DNA from: Cacajao melanocephalus | Lineage: Eukaryota; Chordata; Mammalia; Primates; Pitheciidae | Assembly: GCA_963573385.1 (NCBI GenBank) | Contig: CAUYLG010022104.1 | Coordinates: forward strand, 62,001 to 126,000 | Length of the DNA: 64,000 bases | Direction: 5' to 3' | In this document: positions 10,860 through 22,400 of the stretch, piece by piece | How the letters are laid out: each line of letters begins with the position of its first letter | Position numbering within the stretch: position 1 is the first letter of the stretch | Translations under genes and position numbers: made by a program | Notes under the pieces: generated by a model | Told to the model about the DNA's origin: nothing | The model's input: the letters and a program-made list of their open reading frames with translations, nothing else | The model's database searches: none

Positions 10860-12100
10860 TGTAGAGATATATACAGAAAAAAGTTAAAAATCAATTTGAA
10901 TTCCAGGACATGTGGATGATCATTGTGAATATATTGGTGAGCTGCCTTCCAAGTCTAGATATACACATACACACACTCAAACAGAAACACATTTTGCATC
11001 CATCTGTATAGCTGAGATTCATCTATGAACCCTGGTCTTGACCCTTCACACTCTCACTTTTCCCTTTTCTCTTACCACTAGCAATCTTGAGGTCTCCTGG
11101 GCTGACATTCTTGAGATACTATCTTTATTTTCCTTTTTCTTTGTCTTATATATCTAATTTAGTGATGGATTATGTGACTTTTACTTAAAATCTATAATTT
11201 TTCAAACATTCAAAATAAATGGAGAGAATGCAATAATCTACTATGGTATACTCATGAGTATTTTAAAATACTCATGAGTATGCATGAAATACTCATGAGT
11301 ATGCATGAGTATTTTAAAGAAAACTTCAGACGTTATATGTTTATACTCATAAATATTAATATCTCAATATATGTCTCTACCAGAGGGACATTTTTAGAAA
11401 TATAACCTCATAATTATCATTAATGGTAAAATTAATAATTTCTTAATATTCTATTCCACTTTTCCCTGGTCATCTCAAAAGTGTCTATTTGCAGTTGGTT
11501 TCTAGTGAGAATTCAAAGTCTAAACAAGGCCTTTGGTTGGTGTGATCCTCCTTTTTTTTTCTTGTTATATATGTTTTCAGTAAATAGGCAAAAAATAAAG
11601 AACACTACAAAGTATTTTACATTTTAGATTTGTCCAGTTGAATCTTTGTGGTAGCATCTAGAAAAATCTCCTGTGTCTCCTTCCTGTATTACCTGTTAAC
11701 AGTTAATGAGATCTTAAGGCTTGATTGCTTGCTGTTCAATTTTTTGGCAAGAAAACTCTTGAATTGTATCAGGATTCCATAATATCTGAAAATACCACTT
11801 TTTGTGATGTTAAGATTTATCAGTGATTCTAGTTTAATGGCCTAGCTTATTATAATACTGTTTCCTGTCAACCTTTTATCCTGTTAGTTTTAGTCACCAC
11901 TAGTTGTGTAGATTCGTGATTTCATCCAAGTTTACTAATGATGACTTATATTCTATCCATATTGTGTTTTTAGCCATTGAATACAAATGTTCATATGTAG
12001 TTCAGGACAACATTTTTCTTTGTCAATGAGGCCAAATTGCCTGGTTTGCTGATGATTCTCTCTTTTTTTAGCAGTAAAATCTTGTATTCCATGAAATCTC
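10860..12100. mobile_element. Ancient LINE 3'-UTR-like sequence (probably old L1M/L1ME)
   Basis: Several short blocks resemble the long non-coding 3' region of ancient L1 elements: 'ctgccttccaagtctagata' (10942-10961), 'ggagagaatgcaataatcta' (11221-11240), 'gtcatctcaaaagtgtctat' (11469-11488), 'tttttggcaagaaaactctt' (11741-11760) and 'tttttgtgatgttaagattt' (11799-11818). The order is that seen in old LINE 3' UTRs, but divergence is high and the exact family and strand were not settled. A local palindrome array (11248-11317) interrupts it. Confidence 0.45.
11248..11317. repeat. Tandem array of a 14-bp perfect palindrome
   Basis: The self-complementary word ATACTCATGAGTAT occurs three times, at 11248-11261, 11268-11281 and 11289-11302. 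A fourth partial unit (CATGAGTATTTTAAA) follows at 11304-11318, matching 11254-11268. Spacers of 6-7 bases separate the units. Each unit can form a cruciform or hairpin arm. Confidence 0.9.
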
Positions 12101-12179
12101 TCATTCAGGGAAAACAAGGACAGTTGTCACCCTATGTCCCAATCAATAGTTTTTATCACATTTTGTTATACTTCTATAG

Positions 12180-12375
12180 TGAGGACACTGTGGTATGGTA
12201 GAATGAACATTAGACTTCAATTGAGATCAGTGTGTGACTCTAAACTTTCAAAGCTTCAGTTTCCTAGCTACCATTTGGTGCATATAATATCTTCTGCAAC
12301 TATAATGCGAGGAGGAAGGCATCAAAGTACATGTAAGTGTAGAAAAGCATTATGCAAATATTAAGGATTATTATT
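12180..12375 (+). repeat. MIR SINE, fairly complete
   Basis: The order of landmarks follows the MIR consensus on the + strand. A tRNA-like start 'gtggtatggtagaatgaaca' (12190-12209) is followed by 'agcttcagtttcctagctac' (12251-12270), an 'acatgtaagtgtagaaaagc' block (12330-12349) and the 'attaaggattattattctc' end. The copy is diverged and has lost some central bases. Confidence 0.6.
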
Positions 12376-13112
12376 CTCTATGTGCATTCTTGTTTTTTTT
12401 TTCTCATACCTGAAGCAGCTGGCCCTTCTTTACCGTTTGTTTCAGTCTAAATACTTAATATTAAGTTTTAATTTTATCCCATATGAAGATCTAAGCTCTC
12501 AAACTTTGGCACTTGTCAGACCACATTCGAGAAACTGTCTCCAGTCATGCATACCACGTTGGAATAAAGAAGACGAATATTGGAAAGCTTGTACAGAGAA
12601 GATTACTTGGATGGGAGTGGGCAAGAAACTATCTCACGTGAAATATTGTTAAGTGATATTTGACAGTCATACTTATATTAAAATTAGTTTAAACACTGGA
12701 TCATCTGATATCCTAGATTTTAAACTGTTTTGAACTGGGGATAAGAAAGTGCTTTACAGATTACATATTTCTGGGAATAAGAAAGTGCTGTAATATATCT
12801 TTTATATATATCTTTTTAAAGATCAAAGAATGATAAGCACATAGATTAGTGACTGATGCCTGAACTGATAATGCTCAGATGAGGAAAACCTCTCAGTTGC
12901 TTTTGGTAGGGCAGAGCCTGAGTTTGGACTAGAACTTGAGTTGTTTTACTCCTATTCCAGTGCATTGCTGTGTTTTCCTCAGCAAAACTTCCTTCCCATA
13001 ACTCCAGGGAAAGATAAACAGAAAAAAAGAGTTGAGGACATATAGCAATCTGCAAATATTTGAATAGAGGGAAAATTTGAGTTGATGTAAGTAATTAAAG
13101 GTGAAAACCAAA

Positions 13113-13145
13113 TATATATATATATATATTGACTATATATATAAA
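13113..13145. repeat. (TA)n microsatellite
   Basis: A TA tract is interrupted by 'ttgac' and bordered on both sides by the 14-base direct repeat AAAGGTGAAAACCA. The arrangement suggests a slippage-type local duplication. Confidence 0.8.
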
Positions 13146-13414
13146 GGTGAAAACCACAGGAAGTGGAGTGGGACCTGCCGAAATATGACAGAGGGTTCCA
13201 ACAGTGACAGCTGCTTCACAGCTCAAGGAGAGGTTGGGCAAGAACTTATCAGAGGTGTTGAAGAAAGAATTCCTATTTTGGTTGTTTTAAAAGTCCCTCC
13301 CAACTACAAGGACTTGTTATTCCAAGGAATTAAGTAATCATGGGTGGAATCTCCCACTACAGTAGAAATGTGGGCATCTCCACTGGCAAAGACCCAGCTC
13401 CACTTCAACTGCTT

Positions 13415-13439
13415 CTCCCACCAGTACCACTGGTGGGAG
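13415..13439. repeat. Perfect 11-bp hairpin with 3-base loop
   Basis: The left arm CTCCCACCAGT (13415-13425) and right arm ACTGGTGGGAG (13429-13439) are exact inverted repeats around the loop ACC. The stem is GC-rich, unlike the surrounding sequence. No T-run follows, so it is not a terminator-like structure, and no role is known. Confidence 0.85.
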
Positions 13440-13895
13440 GAGAGAAATATTTGGGCTTTAGTCTTTCTGAATTCTAACGCTGTGGGCAGAACACTTCGTT
13501 TCTTATCAGAATAATTGGGGCAATGAAAATGATTATGTATGCAAATAGGAAATCGATATTTATTGGCTATGCTTTATGAGAAATTTGGTATTCTTTCTTT
13601 CATTCTCACCCCAATCCTTATTACATACCATCTAATTAGTAAAATAAGTTCCTGACTAGTTTATCTCTATCCTACCATGCTGATTCAAGCTTTATTTCCT
13701 TTATTTAGAACACTGATTGATTGCATCATTTGCCCTAAATTGCAGGGTCTCTGCTTTCTTTATGATTTATACCACGCTTTTATTGTTCGATGTTTAAGGC
13801 CCTCTAAGATTGGCCTCTTATTCATTAAACAGGTTTCTTCTCCTTCCACATCAGGATTGATGCATCTCCCACAGTGAATGATACGCTCTCCAAAG

Positions 13896-14045
13896 CAGAC
13901 AGCTCAAGGCAACATGTGTGACCTTAAGCAATTTGCTTGACCTCTTTGAACCTTTTTATTGTTATTTCTAAAATTAGAATACTAAAATTTAACTCACAGA
14001 ATTTTTTTAGTCATAAAGTGAAACACCTTGCAAAAGATTTTTACC
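13896..14045 (+). repeat. MIR SINE fragment
   Basis: MIR core on the + strand: 'atgtgtgaccttaagcaatt' (13914-13933), 'gcttgacctctttgaacctt' (13935-13954), 'tctaaaattagaatactaaa' (13966-13985) and 'aaagtgaaacaccttgcaaa' (14015-14034). This is the usual order of the conserved core followed by the 3' part. Diverged, as expected for MIR. Confidence 0.65.
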
Positions 14046-16988
14046 AATTTCAGTTCCCTTTCATTTTGCCCATGATCCCTTCTATTTACTATACCCACAG
14101 GATTCTTTTAATTGGACATGCCATTCATTTTGTGTTTAATATCAATTGTTTCATTACTCGCCTTTTTAAAGGTTTACTAGTGAAGCAAATTTGTCAGATT
14201 GAAACTAGTAGTGCTCTTTATTTTATATTATGTGTGTTGCAACTTGGAAAAAATGGCGTGTGCTGAATAGTAAGGAAAGCCAGAAAAATTGAGTTTCTGC
14301 CTTCTCTTATAAAAGATTAAGTGTAAACAGAGAAATTTACATAGCGATAAAGGAGAAAATGTCATTGTTCTTTTCATTTCATGCAACTTGAGCATGGCTA
14401 TGATAAAATGAGCAGTGTGGGCACTGATTCTTTGATAGCTGCAAAGTGGTTACCACATCTTCATTCCATCTGTAGTAATTTTCTCAGATTTGACAAAGAA
14501 AAAATAATTATTTTTCGATTGCACTTTGCTTTGGTGTTTTGGACCTGCTCTTTATCCTTGTTTCTCTCAGTATTGCCTTTTAAGGTGACCTGTGTTTAAA
14601 GAGTTTTCACAAAAGCTGGAGCCACGGACCAGGTGATCTATGACCTAGAGTGTTTCTTAGCAACAAATAGACTTTGTGGGCATTTCAAACAATCCTGGGT
14701 ATACAAAGTAATACCTTCATTCCAGAGTCAGAGCTCCTTAGGAAATAAAACTTTCCTGAGACCACAGCATGGGAGCTTTTTGGTTGATGCCTTGTTTACT
14801 GTGGACATTTTTTTCCTCATCTTCTTATTATATAATTTTTGTTCTTTAGTGTTTACTTTGGCAGGTTATACATTTTCTGGTGGGGCAAAGTTAGTTTCCT
14901 TTCATCCTCATAGACAACCATTCATTTAGACTCCAAGCTGTTCAACAAGGTATTATATAAATATTTGATTAAAATAATGGCTTTCGGCTCTCGAGAGAAG
15001 AGGCATAAAAATCATAGCCTCATATTCTTTACAAACCACACTGCCTCAGTCTAATAAAACAGCAGTGTCTATAAGAGCCTGACAAGTTAAAAGCAAGTTC
15101 AGTAACTTTGAACATAGTCTTTTCTATTCAACACATTGACCCTAGACATTTTCTCTTTTTATGTTTTACATATAAATTATCATGCATTCTAATTACTACA
15201 TGTCTACAATATGCATAATACCAGACTAATTGCTTTAGAGAATACAAATGATTTCACACTCGCTTGTGGTCTAAAGAATTTGCAGTCTAGTTAGAGAAGA
15301 ATGAATAAAGCATGAAATGTTAGATATTGAAATTAAAATGGGTCTATGACAAGCAATAATTTCTTAGCCTTTTCTGACTTCTCAGTAAAAGATCTACAGA
15401 GACCAAAAGAATAACAACTAGAAAAAAAGTGATGAAAAATGCATAGTTATTAATGGAATATAGAAGAAAATCTAACTAGAAAACCAGATTATAACTGGAT
15501 TTAGAACATAATCCAAGCCTCATACTGTGCTGCTGGAAACAGAACATACCACTTAGTATGAAAAAGAGCATATGGAATTTTTCCTGTCTTCTATCAGTTC
15601 AGAAATAAAAGTTTTGACTGAAGAAAATGATGGACAATTATCTCTCAGTTTCATTGATACTGTTTTAGGAGACAGCCAGAGTTCTACTCTTGTCATTCTG
15701 CTCCTGCCTTCGTACCATCTTTTATCTTCATTTGTAATTAAAGTTTTAGAAAGCAGTTACCAGTAGGCAGGGAACGAGGTGGAACTTACATGTCCCTACC
15801 GTATTCATAGGTAAAGCAAGAATAGAGAGAATAGTAGCAGTTTATATACAGGCTTTTGGGATATATATATATATATATATCTTACAACAGTCCCATCTCT
15901 GGCTAACAAAGACAGACTCCAAGGTCTCTTGACACTCAGATTTGGTCCAGGAAAGTGGATCCAATTACTCAAACTGAAAACATGTGAAACCAAGGGCAAT
16001 GCACATACTCTGCAACTGGGTATACATAGAGCTCTCCTCATATGACGAACAATTAAAAAAAAACCTTCAATCATAGACAACCTTTGAATAAAGAGCTTGA
16101 AAGTTCAGCATTTAAGCTATTTTCTACAGGAATCTAGATAAAATCTAGAAATTTAAAAAATTATCTTAATAGCATTTGCATAGACAAAAGCCTTTTTGAA
16201 CCCCAAAGGCAAGAAAATTGAACACCATTCAGTTTAAAAGAGAAAAGAGACAGCCATTCCCTGACAAGCTTTCCAAGATGGCACACCAACAGTTCTTTAC
16301 CTTTTCCTGGCCAAATCCTGACATAGCCAGAGAAGTAATGAAAAGTTGATGTAGCACAGAAATATAAAATCTATCAGAAACCTACAGGGAGATAAACGCT
16401 TGCTGGCTCCTGGTAGAGGGAAAACAGCCCCCACGAGTAGAAAATGGCCAAGCTCTTACCCCCACATAGTCTAGGAGTATGTTGGGGAGGGAGGTTGTTA
16501 ACTGTCATTTTTTTTCTCTGACACATTAAACAGAAAAATATATCCTATCCTCCATCACCATCACATTAGAATACTGCACTGCCAAGCCAGTACCTGCTGC
16601 AAGAGAGGGAGAGATGGGAAACTTCAGGATATTGCCTTAGCCAGTTTCTTTTCTGAGAGCATATAGATGACAGAAAATGCAGCCAGCCTCCCCTCATCCT
16701 GACATTTCTTGTTTTATACAAAAGGTGTATAGGACATTGCTACCAAAACCTTTTCTCAGTCTTACCGTTTACATTTTAGATAGCAGACATAGTTTATCTG
16801 TCAGACTCTACAAGGACCCAACTTTGTGCATTCTCTTTGTCCCCCTTTATTTCTGTCTTCAATCTCTCTGATTCTTACCTGAGATTTCTTTCTCATATGA
16901 CCTTGCTAAGAGCTGCAGAAAAATGCTAACAATATTACTACTTCATGCAGCGTTTCTCTAATTTCTCCTATATTATAGTCTAATGGGA
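14046..16988. other. Unclassified stretch
   Basis: About 2.9 kb without a repeat or gene that I can defend. It includes a (TA)n run at 15859-15881. A 'ttccaagatggcacaccaac' segment near 16271 resembles the start of some old L1 5' UTRs, but I could not extend that match. Short open stretches (13937-14266, 14633-14929, 15572-15766) show only AT-driven hydrophobic composition. Confidence 0.45.
15859..15881. repeat. (TA)n microsatellite
   Basis: A pure TA/AT run of about 22 bases in otherwise unclassified sequence. Confidence 0.9.
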
Positions 16989-17008
16989 GGAGAGAGAGAG
17001 AGAGAGAG

Positions 17009-17050
<42 letters not shown>

Positions 17051-17071
17051 TGTGTCTGTGTGTGTGTGTGT
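16989..17071. repeat. Compound (AG)n-(TG)n microsatellite
   Basis: An AG tract (about 16990-17012) passes directly into a TG tract (17013-17071). The TG tract is interrupted by two 'TC' units near 17049-17056. Long alternating purine-pyrimidine GT tracts can adopt Z-DNA and are usually polymorphic in length. Confidence 0.95.
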
Positions 17072-18200
17072 TCAGTATAACTTGAATCTCTCTCATTTTA
17101 GCCTCCAGTATGAATTTCTTTTCTGTTCCCTAAAAGATTACTAAGTTAATAATACATATTTTAGCTTTGGGTATGTAACATTGTACCTTACTACTAAGCT
17201 ACATATCAGCTATTGAAATAAAGCCTAAAGTTTCAGTAAAACATGCAGAATTCAGCTGCATCACATATTTAAATCCCCACTTCCAGATTTTGCTGAAAAA
17301 ATAAATCCAGTGAAATTACCTATATTTTTATGCTCTCCTTTATGTCAGATAGGTCTGTGAAGATTTTTTTTTTCTTACAAGTCAATCTTTGCCTCAGCCT
17401 GTCCTGCTGAGACAAATGTCTAAGGGAACTGGTGGTGACACTAACTCTTGAGCTGACTCGGCTTGTAAATGGTCAAAGGATTGGGCAGTTGTTACTTGAA
17501 GATACTCGGGTGCTTTTACCTAGGAGTAAAGTGGACCTATAGAAATATATGTTAGCTTTATACAAAGCCACCATAAACTCTAGTCATTCATCATGTTCAG
17601 AATATTCTGTGACCAGTTTCATAGCTAGCAACCTACCACAAAACACCAAAATTCTGCCTAGATATCACAGGCCTCTAAAGCTCACCCAAGCATGGCTACC
17701 TTGGCAACATGTTAGAGGTTCACACAGTCTGATTCCACTAGACAGCTCCCTCTGAAATTCCACACCTTATTTTGTTCTCAATGTTCTCTGACAATGTACA
17801 AAAAATTACTGCTTTTGAAAGGAACTCAATAAATAGCATTCTTTTTAAAATTAGGTTCTGAGAAATAAAGTCAGTGGTTGGAGGCCAATATCTTTGCAGG
17901 CATCCACTGTTCTAATGCTAGGGCCAGTCCAGATTAATGTTACTGCCTGGAGAAGTAGATTTCCCTGCTGGCTGCAGGCACTTTCCTTCCTAGAGGAAAA
18001 AGGAAAGAACTGTGCCAACAATGTCCAGTTTATTATTCCCAAAGCCCTTAGATAAGGCCACCCCTTCTATTCTGAAATAATTAAAGTAGGGCAAAAGTAA
18101 TGCCAACTGAGTCACATCATAGGGGTTATCTACACACAGTAGTCAGGAATGTGGGAAACGTGTTTCCCATTAGTGAAAATAATCTTAGTTTCAGATTACT
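17072..18200. other. Unclassified stretch
   Basis: No gene or repeat was recognised. The 17549-17755 (+) open stretch has no domain or codon bias that I can defend. Confidence 0.5.
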
Positions 18201-19425
18201 CTGTGGGTTAAATGCAATTCAAATGAAGATTTTTGCAGGCTTTATTGAGTACTCTGAGAAACTTATTCTAAAATGCTTATGAAAACTCAGATTCTGAAAA
18301 AAATGAACAAAGTAGGGCACTTATCCTACCAGATATTAAGACATACTGCAAAGCTGGAATAGGATAAACCGTATAGTTATTGTGCATGAACAAACAGGCC
18401 AATGAATGAGATCAGAGAGCTCAGAAACCCATCCAGGTATAGATATGGGTTTGATATACAATAGTAATAACTCCAAAATCTGCAGGGTACAGATAGATAG
18501 TTTAGTAGATGTATTTGAAAACCAGGCTCATAATAAAGAAAATGTTACAAGGGAACTCTACACTATAAGAAGGTAATCTTCAGAAGGATTTGAAGACATA
18601 AATGTTAAAATTATACCTCAAAATGAAGAATGTATAGAAGTCTGTGACTTTGGAGAGAGGAAGTTCTTCTTCCCAAGAACCATAGAAGCACAAACTAATG
18701 AGAAAAAAAATCAATGTATTCGACTACATCAAAGTCATGGATAATTATTCAAGTATACACTAATTAAGAGATTGAGAGAAGGTATATGAAGCATCTAAAT
18801 CAATAAGAAAGAAGTGTCAAAAATTATTAACTAATATACATTAGCAAGAAAAAGTAAGCCAAAATGAAAAATGAATGAAATATATGAATACAAAATAGAT
18901 GGGGAATGAGTAAAAAATATACAAAGATATGCTAATACAAACTTAGCAGAAATGAAAGAATTCCAAATTAAAATAACTGATACACTGCCTTATGCTTAAT
19001 AGATTTTTAAAATTAACAAATTGAATTATTTGGAAGTGGGGAGCACACGTCCTTATGTAATTCGAATTGGTATGCAAACTAGAATTGGCTCTCTGGAAAG
19101 TAATATGACAGCATTTAGCAAAATTAAGTGTGGCAAAATCCTATTGCATAGCAATCTTACTCTTACGTTGAGAGGATAGAGAACTTCTTAATAAGTTCAT
19201 GAGGGAAACCTATATAAATTCATTACTTGCAGCACTGCTTGTGCTATCAGGAACTGTTAGAAAAATAGATATCCGTAACTAAGAAAATGGGTATGTATCA
19301 AGTGATAGAAATAACTATGCAGATGGTACTTGTAAAGAGTTTCATGTACCTAAGTTATATGAATTGATTTAAAAACTCAGTCTTGACTGAAGAGGGGAAA
19401 AACCTAAGAACCTGTAACACTATCT
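18200..19425 (+). mobile_element. Ancient L1 (L1M/L1ME-type), ORF2 3' part
   Basis: Recognisable but heavily decayed L1 ORF2 DNA in sense orientation. Landmarks include 'tttttgcaggctttattgag' (18230-18249), 'attctaaaatgcttatgaaa' (18266-18285), 'ccagatattaagacatactg' (18330-18349), 'gcaaagctggaataggataa' (18349-18368) and 'gcagcactgcttgtgctatc' (19230-19249). The reading frame is destroyed by many stops and indels. The 3' end is indistinct, and the following few hundred bases might be its 3' UTR. Confidence 0.65.
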
Positions 19426-22400
19426 CTTTTCATAAGCAAAATATGTAGATATTCATCAAATAACCTATTTGCTAGAGACACATAGTAGTCAAAATACTCA
19501 TAACAAAACATTAAACTCAATGCTGTGGTGAATGAAATGGGATTCAGAATTGGAAATTTAAGGAGAAAAACGTGACAGCCATGGTACTGATTAATTATAT
19601 GAAATAGCATAGACTAAGAAATATGATTCATTCAACTATCTGCTTTGGAAATTGAAAACAAAAATATCTCAAAAAGAGGGATAATCTAAAACATACTGGC
19701 AAATACATGGGAAAAAGTGAAACTATCATTAAAAGCCATTTAACATTACTATGATTTGATCAGTAATGTTAAGATGCCCTTCCAGCGTGAAGAGTAAAAC
19801 AGTACAAGGAAAACAGTGAGGAATGTCAGAATAGTGGAGGACATAGCATTCCTGAAGCAGAAACAAAGAAAAGCAACAACCAAAAAAAACTGATACAGAA
19901 GCAATAATACATGTCATTAGTAGGGAAAAAAAAATTGAATTAGCATTCTTCAACTCAGAGAACCTACCGCATTCTGATAAATTAATAAAGTCAAGTGATT
20001 AAAAGGAAATACATGCCTGTCACATCCTGTCAAATATTTGATTTTTAAATTACAAGAATATGGAGTATGGAGAGAGATTTGTAATTGTACTGGGGAAATT
20101 TATGTCTATAAGGAGTATATGATTACCTAGGAAAATGTTCAGTATTATCTATAGTGCAGAAAGTATGGAATCTGCTTATGTTGGAAAGAGAACTGAAAGT
20201 TGGAATCAGAGATAAAAATGGAAAGTATAAGATTGATCATAACTAGATAAGAAACTATAATAGAATATAGGCAGTCATTTTCTCTGAGTAGTTAAATTAT
20301 TTGAGATTCTTAAAATATCTTTTTCTGTTTTAAATAATTCTTACAATGGGTATTTATTTATTTTACAATAAGAAAAATATATAGCTAATTTTCAATATTC
20401 AACACTACTAATAAGTAAATAGCAGTTTAAGAGATAACATTGCTCATTAGTTTAAGCTAAGTATGGGTAGAGGAGGAAAAAAAAAAAAAGCATGCAAGTG
20501 GACCCAGCCATGGGACTGATACTTAGAGCAAGACCTTACTAATTATATGTCCTAAGCTATTTACAGACGTTAAAAATCAAGTGATAAGAATTTATGACAA
20601 TGGTTTTCTCTTAGAGAACTAGCTTTACAAAGGATTTTTTTCCAGTTCCATCACATTTGAGAATTGGAGCATTAGTAATTCTGATGCACAAGTTATTTTT
20701 TAGTGAACAAAAACGCTTATATTTGAACACTGTGAATGGAATATCAAATTATACATTAATTCTCATCACCAGATCCCTTAAATAAATTTTTGAGTTGCAA
20801 TATCATCACAGTTACTGTTTTAATTTTATTAGTTACTGATCTGAAGATAATACAGTATTATATCAATTATTACAAAATTAATAATTAGGACTCTGAGTAC
20901 GTATCACTACTTCTAGATGCTATATTTCTTATACATTAATATCCACTGTACATTTTGCACTTGAACTCTAGGTAAAATTGGGATATTCTTCATTGATGTT
21001 ACTGTTGTAGCTGGGGCAGCTGTCATTATAAGCAGCCTTCTGAGGCCTGGGATTTCTTTCTTTCCTGAAGGTGCCTTAGGGCTGTGATGGACTGAGCTGT
21101 CCCTGAAGAGACTTAGAATAGACGAATACATCTGTGTGGACAAACCATTTAATATCTCTGTTTAGAAACAGTTATGTTTCTTCTAAATGTTCTTCATATG
21201 TTCCCTTTTACTTTATATTTACATCATTAAGAAAATCAGAGATACCAGGAGAAAACTGTAACAATGATAGATATTAAAGAGAGAAGCATATTTGTCTCAT
21301 CAAAAATTTTAAATAATCTCAGATATGATGTTTGTTCCAACTGTGTGTATAGGTATTTAGCATGGGAAATTACAATTTTGCTCCTACCATTTTCTTACAA
21401 TTGCCAAACCAAAAATAAGTTGCAAGAGTCATTGTGTTTTTCTGTATTAGTCTCCCATATCAACACTTTCAACAAATAGTTATGGCTTCTCTTCTAAAAT
21501 CTTACCTTATTTTATGTACGTTTATCCTGATTATATTTAATAGATTATAATATTGAATCGAATAAAAATTGAGATGTATTATTTTGTTCTTCAGATAATC
21601 TATGTTTTTGTCTTGTATACGTATGGGTCTGAACTATTTTACAATAAATAAAAACTGGGTTGCCGTGTCACATAGCTTGATAAACACTGCAGTAGGCTCT
21701 AAAAACAATTGGAGGGTGGTAGGAAGAATGGCATGGAGGGGAAAGTTTAAAACCTATGACATTTTTGAGGCTGCCGTAGATCTTGGCTGTCAGAGACAAT
21801 ATAAGGTTATAAAAATATCAGTATTAGAAATGCCTGGCCTCCATTTAAAATAGTAAAATATGTACAGTGTATTAAACATTAAAAAATGTTTCCTCTGTCC
21901 AGTTGCTGCTGCTCTGGGAACTTCTTCCCTTGCTCAGCACATCTATGCAGATTCCATGATCTCCATTCTTCTTCATAGATATGTTACCTATATAGTTTTG
22001 AAGGGCCGCACACATATTTTAACACTCTGCTATGGCTCGTTTAAAATTCTTAATAAGTTTTGAACAAAGGAACTCAAATTTTCATATTGCACTTGGGTGT
22101 ACAAAATTACACAGCAGTCCTGCATAGCAGCTGTGTCAGTAGGAGATGAGCATACCCTTGGCTACATTGATTAGTGCAAGCCTGAGTGCCAGACTAAAGC
22201 TTCATCAATCATAGAATTTGGAAATTTCAAATTTAGGTCTCAATAGTGGTAGTGGCACTGAAGACTCACAAACTTCTGCAGAGCCAGTCTTGTTCTTTTC
22301 TTTCTAAGGCCTTATTTTCAACTGCTTATTGGATCTTGAGAAAGACTATTATTCTTATATGTATTTTCTTTTTTCTGTAAGTAGCTAGAATAGGTTTTGG

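Larger units (their letters stand above)
12381..13895. other. Unclassified stretch with small structures
   Basis: No gene or dispersed repeat was recognised. It contains a (TA)n tract at about 13113-13145 and a strong hairpin at 13415-13439. The short direct repeat AAAGGTGAAAACCA occurs on both sides of the TA tract (about 13096 and 13144). Open stretches here lack any protein family signature. Confidence 0.5.

Noticed and set aside
11248..11317. Short palindromic repeats as a CRISPR-like array
   Set aside because: Units are 14 bases with 6-7-base spacers that are not unique, and the DNA is clearly mammalian.
16271..16470. Possible old L1 5' UTR start
   Set aside because: Only a 20-base resemblance; the following sequence does not extend the match in a way I can defend.
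20913..21143. 76-codon minus-strand open stretch with mixed composition
   Set aside because: No domain, homologue or splice context could be recognised, and its length is expected by chance in this amount of DNA.
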